Source: an uncultured Myxococcales bacterium
Lineage (GTDB): Bacteria; Myxococcota_A; UBA9042
DNA length: 32,893 nucleotides
Assembly: GCA_937910235.1 (NCBI GenBank)
Contig: CALENB010000520.1
Span: forward strand, 1-32,893
Reading direction: 5' to 3'
A program made the translations under genes and the position numbers. Below are positions 28,005 through 32,893 of this stretch, in pieces. Numbering within the stretch: position 1 is the stretch's first letter; the number at the start of each line of letters is the position of its first letter. The notes beneath the pieces were generated by a model. That model ran no database searches and was not told where the DNA came from. It saw only the letters and a list, made by a program, of their open reading frames with translations.

Positions 28005-29294
28005 CTACGGCACAGCCACCAACCACGGGCTGCGGCGCATGACCTGGATCTGCTCGTGGCTCAGCTTCGTCGCTTGGGTGCCCACGGACCAGAACATGAG
28101 GTTGGTCGGGTCGTCGGGTAGCGTGTCGGGCAGCGTGTCGTGCACACCGCTGCCGCTCGCCGATTTGGCCTCAGAGGCGTGAAATAGGCCGAGATAGTGG
28201 CCGATCTCGTGGGCCATCGTGTGACCAAGCACGTCGGTCTGACCGGGCGGCACCACCAGCGACAGCGCGATCCCATCGCGGGCATGACCCACGCTGTTGG
28301 GCAGCCCCGGGATCCCGCCGGCGAGCCCGAGGACGACGTTGGCGCCCGGCAACCCGCCCACCGCGACGACGCGCTCCGTCAGAAAGACGTTGAGCCCGTT
28401 GGGCAGCCCGTCACCAGAGAGGAACAGCTGCATTAGGTCACTGTCAGGGCCGTGCTGCGACGCGATGTACTGCCCCTTGGCGCTCACGTTGACGGTGCGA
28501 ATGGGATCGAGCGCGATCCCCGCCGGCGCCAGGAGCTGCTGCGCCGTCACCAACGCGGCGACCAAGCGCGGCTGATCGAGCGCATTCCCGGCGTTCCAGC
28601 CCATGGCGCCCGTCAGGCAGAGGTTGACTGGCAAGCGCCAGCCGCCCGGTGGCGCGCGTGGGCGTACCAGGTCGAGCGAGACCTGCACAGTTGTCTGCGC
28701 TGGCTGTCGTTTCGCGTCAAAAGCGTAGACACGGAGCCTGTGTGGTCCCGGACGCAAGTCGACCAGTGGCGTGTTGGGGAAGAGGAACGCCGCAGCGCCC
28801 GGCTGCGCGGCCATGCGATTGGCGCAGGGGGTGACACAGGCGTCGGGCACCGGCGCTTGGTCCAGCCACGCCTTGGGGATCAGCGAGAAGCCAGCGTCGC
28901 GCTCAAGCGACGCGAGGATGTAGTGCAGCGCCGGATCGCCCTCCACGCGCACCACAATCGCGGTGACGCCAACGGGCAGGTCGAACGCGATGTCGGCGGT
29001 GCGCCCATCCGCCAGCGTCTTGTGGTCGCCCAACGTCACGTGCACCAACCGCGGCCCGGCGCTGACATCATGGCCTGCTGCGTCGTCACTGATAGCGTCG
29101 ACACCGTCAGCGCCGCTCGCTGCGTCGGCGCCACGGTTGGCCCCGCTGTCCGAGCTACCGTCACTGGCCGGCGTGTCGGGCGTTGGGCCGCACGCCACCA
29201 GCGAAACCGCGGCGAACAGGCACCCGAGCCGCGCAAGGCGAGCGAGTGCGGCGGGCGGGCGGGGCGTCTCTGTGGCTTGGTGCGTCGTTTTCAC
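28005..29294 (-). CDS. Lipoprotein metalloprotease of the metzincin type
   Basis: 429 residues from GTG at 29294, the only start that keeps the signal peptide, although its ribosome site is weak. Lipobox SLVAC gives Cys35. A Ser/Asp/Gly-rich acidic spacer (about 40-75) leads to a beta-rich domain (about 80-220), and then a zinc protease domain with HEIGHYLGLFH (362-372), the extended HExxHxxGxxH signature of metzincins: three His zinc ligands and Glu363 as catalytic base. A Met-turn candidate NLMFW (Met400) sits at the expected distance. The enzyme should be tethered to the outer membrane and act on proteins outside the cytoplasm. It is divergent from the ArsA-type ATPase gene; no cognate target is seen nearby. 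Confidence 0.88.
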   Translation of the reverse strand: MKTTHQATETPRPPAALARLARLGCLFAAVSLVACGPTPDTPASDGSSDSGANRGADAASGADGVDAISDDAAGHDVSAGPRLVHVTLGDHKTLADGRTADIAFDLPVGVTAIVVRVEGDPALHYILASLERDAGFSLIPKAWLDQAPVPDACVTPCANRMAAQPGAAAFLFPNTPLVDLRPGPHRLRVYAFDAKRQPAQTTVQVSLDLVRPRAPPGGWRLPVNLCLTGAMGWNAGNALDQPRLVAALVTAQQLLAPAGIALDPIRTVNVSAKGQYIASQHGPDSDLMQLFLSGDGLPNGLNVFLTERVVAVGGLPGANVVLGLAGGIPGLPNSVGHARDGIALSLVVPPGQTDVLGHTMAHEIGHYLGLFHASEAKSASGSGVHDTLPDTLPDDPTNLMFWSVGTQATKLSHEQIQVMRRSPWLVAVP

Positions 29295-29346
29295 TGCCGG
29301 TAGTATGTCGCTCGCGGCCGGTGGTTGCAGCCTTTTGGCGCGATCA

Positions 29347-29362
29347 GCAGAAAAAAATCTGC
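29347..29362. other. A-loop hairpin in the metalloprotease-arsA spacer
   Basis: GCAGA (29347-29351) and TCTGC (29358-29362) flank six A. It stands out in the 119-nt divergent spacer, but no promoter pair is convincing there; a TTGACC (29366-29371) is the only good -35-like element. Confidence 0.3.
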
Positions 29363-29413
29363 GGTTTGACCTGCGCTAGGGGCCGTGCTCCCATCGCGGC
29401 CGGAGGGGTCTCA

Positions 29414-30628
29414 GTGTCGCAAGCGCTCCACAATCTGATCGACGCCAAGCGTGTGCTCGTCTGTGTTGGAGCCGGTGGCGTGGGCAAAACCACCATCTCG
29501 GCTGCGATTGGCGTTGCAGCGGCCATGCAGGGCCGGCGCGCGTTGGTGCTGACGGTGGATCCGGCCCGGCGCTTGGCCGACGCGCTCGGCATCGCGGCGT
29601 TCGATGAGCACATCCAGACGCTGTCTGTGGAGACGTTCGCGCAGCACGGGATCACCGTCGGCGCGCCGCTCGATGTCGCCATGCTCGACATCAAATCAAC
29701 CTTCGACCGCACGGTGACTCGCCTCGCGCCGGACGACGCGACGTCGCAGTCCATCCTCGATAACCGGTTCTACCAGCAAGGCTCCACCGTGCTCACGGGC
29801 TCGCAGGAGTACATGGCCATGGCCCGACTCTACGAGGTCGTGACGGAGACCTCGTACGACCTCATCGTGCTCGATACGCCGCCATCTGCTCACGCGCTCG
29901 ACTTCCTCGATGCACCCCAGCGCATGATCGATCTCTTTGGGTCCTCAGCGTTTCGCATGCTGCTCCGCTCGCTGCAGCGCAGCAATGAGGGTACGGGCAT
30001 GTTCAGCAAACGCTCGTTGGTGATGCGGGGCCTCGGCCGGTTTACGAGCGCGGAGAGCTTCACCGGGTTACTTGAGTTCTTCGGACTGCTCAGCTCGACG
30101 TTCGATGGCTTCATCCAGACCGGTGAAGATGTCATGGCGCTGCTGCGCAGCCGACGGACGGCCTTCCTGGTCGTGTCGGCTTGCGATGAGACGAGCACGC
30201 GGGAGGGGCTGTTTCTGAACACGCGGCTGGTGCAAGAGCAGATGGAGGTCGGCGGATGGGTGCTCAATCGCGTTCAGGCCTACAGCGACGCCGCGTTGAC
30301 CCAGCCCGACGCGACACGCGCTGCGCTGCGCGACACGTTTGACAGCGCCGGCCTCACGCTGCCGACGGCGCCGTCGATGGAGACGATCCTGCATGTGGCG
30401 ACGGTGCTCGGCCAGATGGCGGCGCGCGATCACACGCACCTCGCGCAGCTGCGTGAGCGCGTCGGCGCCGATCAGGCCGTGGTCTCGGTGCCGCGGTCGC
30501 GCCATGAGCCGACGCACCTCACGGAGCTGACGGCGCTGGCGCAGATCCTGACCTACGTCGCGCCGGCAGCCACGCCGACGCCGCCCCCTGCCGCAACTGA
30601 ACCCCGGCCACACCCAAGCGCGCGGTGA
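29414..30628 (+). CDS. ArsA/Get3-family ATPase
   Basis: 404 residues from GTG at 29414, preceded by GGAGG; a longer reading from 29183 runs antisense through the metalloprotease N-terminus and is rejected. The deviant Walker A GAGGVGKTT (19-27) with its signature Lys, the DPARRL segment (about 50), and DTPPSAHALDFLDAP (154-168) place it in the ArsA/Get3 branch of SIMIBI ATPases. It has one ATPase domain and lacks the cluster of Cys used for arsenite binding in ArsA; no arsB or arsR is near, so arsenite resistance is unlikely. Role in bacteria of this type is unclear; membrane-protein targeting or a partner-regulated dimer switch is possible. The C-terminus is a Pro/Ala-rich tail encoded in the 110-bp overlap with comEC. 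Confidence 0.9.
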   Translation: MSQALHNLIDAKRVLVCVGAGGVGKTTISAAIGVAAAMQGRRALVLTVDPARRLADALGIAAFDEHIQTLSVETFAQHGITVGAPLDVAMLDIKSTFDRTVTRLAPDDATSQSILDNRFYQQGSTVLTGSQEYMAMARLYEVVTETSYDLIVLDTPPSAHALDFLDAPQRMIDLFGSSAFRMLLRSLQRSNEGTGMFSKRSLVMRGLGRFTSAESFTGLLEFFGLLSSTFDGFIQTGEDVMALLRSRRTAFLVVSACDETSTREGLFLNTRLVQEQMEVGGWVLNRVQAYSDAALTQPDATRAALRDTFDSAGLTLPTAPSMETILHVATVLGQMAARDHTHLAQLRERVGADQAVVSVPRSRHEPTHLTELTALAQILTYVAPAATPTPPPAATEPRPHPSAR

Positions 30629-32893
30629 CGTAGCCCCGCTCGGTGCGCCAGAGCGGGATGCGACGCCGGGCATAACGCGCGCTGACGTCGTGGTGGGGAA
30701 AGGGCAGCTGACCCCAACTCCGCGCGCCGGCGACGGCAAGCCGCGGCGCGACGGCATCCAGAAAGGCTGGCGTGCTCGACGTGCGGCTGCCGTGATGCGG
30801 AACCTTCAACACATCACACGGCCGAAGGACCCGCGCCGCGACCAGCCTCGCCTCGGCGCGACGTTCCACGTCTCCAGCGAGCAGCAACCGCGCGCCGGCC
30901 GTCTCGACCTGCAGCACGAGCGAGTTGTCGTTGAGACCGAGTCCAGCCACCGGCCCGGCCCGGGGCGGCCACAACGTGTGAATGCGAACACCCGCGATGT
31001 CGACATCCCCGCGCCGCCGCCATGCGGTGCCGCCAACGTGCAAGGCTTCGATCAGCTTGCGGTGCTCCTGGCTGCGATTGCCCTGGCCGTTGAACCAAAA
31101 CGTGCCGACCGGGATCAGGCGCGCGACCGCCAGGAGGCCATTCTCGTGGTCAGGGTGCGCGTGACTCAGCACCATGTGGTCGACACGGCGTATGCCAAAA
31201 GCCCGTAAAACCGGCACGACAGCGGCCAACCCGACTCGCCCGTCATCTCCGACCTCACCCCCGGCATCGACGAGCATGGTCGTGCCATTGGCGAACCGGA
31301 GCAGGGTCGCGTCGCCATGACCGACGTCGAGGAAATGGGCGACGACGGTCCCATGCGGTGGCCGCTCCAGGACCGGACGCACAACGATGGCGACGGCGCC
31401 AAGACCGATCAGCGCGACGGCCGAGGCGACACCACGCCGAGGTAGGGCGTGGATCAGCAGGAGGGCCCCAGCGAGGCTGCAGCCGAGGATCCAACCGTCG
31501 GGTCCGCCTACGTCGAGACATGGCCAACCGGCCACCTCGGCCATGGCGTCGATAGGCAGCGTCGCGGCGCGCGCGAGCGGTCGCAGCAAGACACCAAGCG
31601 CGACGTCGCTGACGCCCGCAGACACCAGCGTCACGAGCGCCAGCGGCAGCAGCACAAGACCGACGTAGGGCACCACCAACAGGTTGACGAGCGGCGCCAG
31701 CAACGGCAGTTGGCCAAACAGCGGCACCGACACCAGGGAGGTGCTCGCCCACGCCGCCGCGCTCACCACAAACACCCGCTGCACGACGCCGCCTCGAATG
31801 GGTAGGCGTGCGCCCGTCAGCGCGCCGAGGGCGCCCAGCAGCGACAGGGCGAGCCCTGCGTCCCCAGAGGCGCCCGGATCGAGCCACAGCGCCACCATGG
31901 CGGCCACGCCGAGCAGCTCCACAGGGGCAGGTCGGGTCCCCGCGGCACGCACCGCCAACGCAGCGATCGCGACAACGACGGCGCGGAGTGTGCTCGGCGC
32001 CGCCCCCGTCAACCCGGCGTACACCGCCACGACCGCGGCGCCCACGCCGAGCTCCCACATGGGCAGTGGCCAGCGTCTCAGCACCCCGCTCACTCGGCTG
32101 AAACGCAGCGCCAGCCGCAACAAACCCAGGGCCATTGCGAGCACGAACCCGACGTGGGTGCCGGAGACGGCGAGCACGTGCGCGGTGCCGGTGCGACGCA
32201 ACACCCGTAGATGCGCTGGGTCCACGCCGCTGCGGTCGCCCAGCGCGAGCGCCCGCAGCAGGCCGCCGGCGCGCCCAGGCACCAGCCGCAGCATGCCGCG
32301 CCGCAGGTCGACGCGACGCTGCGCCATCAGGCTGAGCGCAGTCGCCGCTCCCTCAACGGCCACCTGGTCGGCACGCAGCGCGCGAATCCGGCCACGCAGA
32401 CCGGCGCGCCGCCAGCGCGCCAGCGCCGTGTCAGCGCCCGGATTGCGATACCCCGGCGGTGGATGCACAAACCCGAGGATGCGCAGCTGCGTCCCAACAC
32501 CCCACGCGCTCGCATCCGGCGGCAGCGTCAGCGCGAGGCGGCCATGCCGCGTGCGACACGCCCCTGCGGACCCCGGCTGGCACGACCCCAACCACTGCGC
32601 CGTGGCCCGGTAGCCCAGACGACCGGGCTCGGGCGCGTCGAGCAGGCGCACCCGCTGCACGGGGTGCTGCACGCGTGGCAGCGGCAAATCCGGTCGTCGG
32701 ATCGCGACCTCGAGAGCGGGACGCACAGCGACCACGGACGCGATCAGCGCGAGCGAGCAACCTGCGAGAAAGGGCCCCAGCAACGTCGGTCCCCGGCGCG
32801 CGAGGGCGACGACTGTCAATGAAGTCACCGCGGCGGCGACCGGCGCGAGGAGCGGATGAACGAGCCCAGGCAACACCGCGCAACCGGCCCAGG
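30519..32893 (-). CDS. comEC: ComEC/Rec2 DNA-uptake channel (5' end uncertain at window edge)
   Basis: Inner-membrane channel that brings single-stranded transforming DNA into the cytoplasm. From a GTG at 32876 it has 785 residues, but the frame stays open to the right edge, so the true start may lie outside. Order of domains: membrane and OB-like N-terminus (about 1-175; Cys100 and Cys107), the competence transmembrane domain with VSGTHVGF (237-244) and many hydrophobic segments (to about 505), and a metallo-beta-lactamase domain (about 510-750) with HAHPDHENG (572-580), DAGGEVGDDG before it and HHGSRTSS (694-701). All three usual domains are present, so natural transformation is plausible. 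The 3' end encodes a low-complexity Arg/Ser/Ala/Pro tail overlapping arsA-like DNA on the other strand. Confidence 0.94.
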   Translation of the reverse strand, partial: WAGCAVLPGLVHPLLAPVAAAVTSLTVVALARRGPTLLGPFLAGCSLALIASVVAVRPALEVAIRRPDLPLPRVQHPVQRVRLLDAPEPGRLGYRATAQWLGSCQPGSAGACRTRHGRLALTLPPDASAWGVGTQLRILGFVHPPPGYRNPGADTALARWRRAGLRGRIRALRADQVAVEGAATALSLMAQRRVDLRRGMLRLVPGRAGGLLRALALGDRSGVDPAHLRVLRRTGTAHVLAVSGTHVGFVLAMALGLLRLALRFSRVSGVLRRWPLPMWELGVGAAVVAVYAGLTGAAPSTLRAVVVAIAALAVRAAGTRPAPVELLGVAAMVALWLDPGASGDAGLALSLLGALGALTGARLPIRGGVVQRVFVVSAAAWASTSLVSVPLFGQLPLLAPLVNLLVVPYVGLVLLPLALVTLVSAGVSDVALGVLLRPLARAATLPIDAMAEVAGWPCLDVGGPDGWILGCSLAGALLLIHALPRRGVASAVALIGLGAVAIVVRPVLERPPHGTVVAHFLDVGHGDATLLRFANGTTMLVDAGGEVGDDGRVGLAAVVPVLRAFGIRRVDHMVLSHAHPDHENGLLAVARLIPVGTFWFNGQGNRSQEHRKLIEALHVGGTAWRRRGDVDIAGVRIHTLWPPRAGPVAGLGLNDNSLVLQVETAGARLLLAGDVERRAEARLVAARVLRPCDVLKVPHHGSRTSSTPAFLDAVAPRLAVAGARSWGQLPFPHHDVSARYARRRIPLWRTERGYVTARLGVAGVQLRQGAASAWLPARRRSGSAPAPSAP

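Noticed and set aside
29414-30628. Arsenite efflux ATPase ArsA in an ars operon
   Set aside because: Single ATPase domain, no cluster of metal-binding Cys and no arsB, arsR or arsC nearby.

Overview
The window is GC-rich and densely coded, with no tRNA, rRNA, CRISPR or insertion sequence visible. Its gene content points to a member of the Myxococcota or a related deltaproteobacterial group (Bradymonadales-like): many TPR envelope proteins, several lipoproteins with long or Cys-rich N-termini, an Hanks-type kinase with an N-terminal zinc ribbon next to a PEGA/TPR protein, an adenosylcobalamin-dependent ribonucleotide reductase with a C-terminal Cys-rich tail, and a single-domain ArsA/Get3-like ATPase. 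This is inference from gene families; no marker gene fixes the taxon.

Region 1 (1-9347, minus strand) is a translationally coupled four-gene operon: a small exported coiled-coil protein with an Ala/Pro repeat linker, a 795-residue TPR/coiled-coil protein, a 1412-residue TPR protein, and a TPR lipoprotein running off the left edge. The junctions are TAATG, ATGA and ATGA. A very good sigma70 promoter (9559-9587) sits about 200 nt upstream of the first start codon, behind inverted repeats. The set looks like a periplasm/outer-membrane assembly and may be related to the TPR components of myxobacterial Glt (gliding) machinery.

Region 2 (9678-14115) holds obg (minus) and divergent nrdJ (plus). The 331-nt spacer carries two NrdR-box-like palindromes 32 bp apart in front of nrdJ. 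The nrdJ and gpmI stop codons share the palindrome CTAG.

Region 3 (14112-21885, minus) is a six-gene co-directional run: a lipoprotein predicted to form a seven-bladed beta-propeller, a second large lipoprotein, a secreted fibre-like protein, a third lipoprotein, an outer-membrane-barrel protein, and finally the housekeeping glycolytic enzyme gpmI.

Region 4 (22041-24478, plus) has two consecutive stand-alone cyclic-nucleotide-binding-domain proteins followed by a tRNA dihydrouridine synthase. Region 5 (24532-27948) has an FmdB-type zinc ribbon protein divergent from the Ser/Thr kinase, which is followed by a PEGA/TPR membrane protein. Region 6 (28005-32893) has a lipoprotein metzincin protease divergent from an ArsA-family ATPase, whose 3' end overlaps convergently with a full-length comEC over 110 bp.

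The ORF starts given here were often moved downstream of the longest possible start on the basis of ribosome binding sites, signal peptides and gene overlaps; each choice is stated. The strongest candidates for something undescribed are the coupled TPR envelope operon, the lipoprotein/barrel cluster tied to gpmI, and the paired cyclic-nucleotide-domain proteins.
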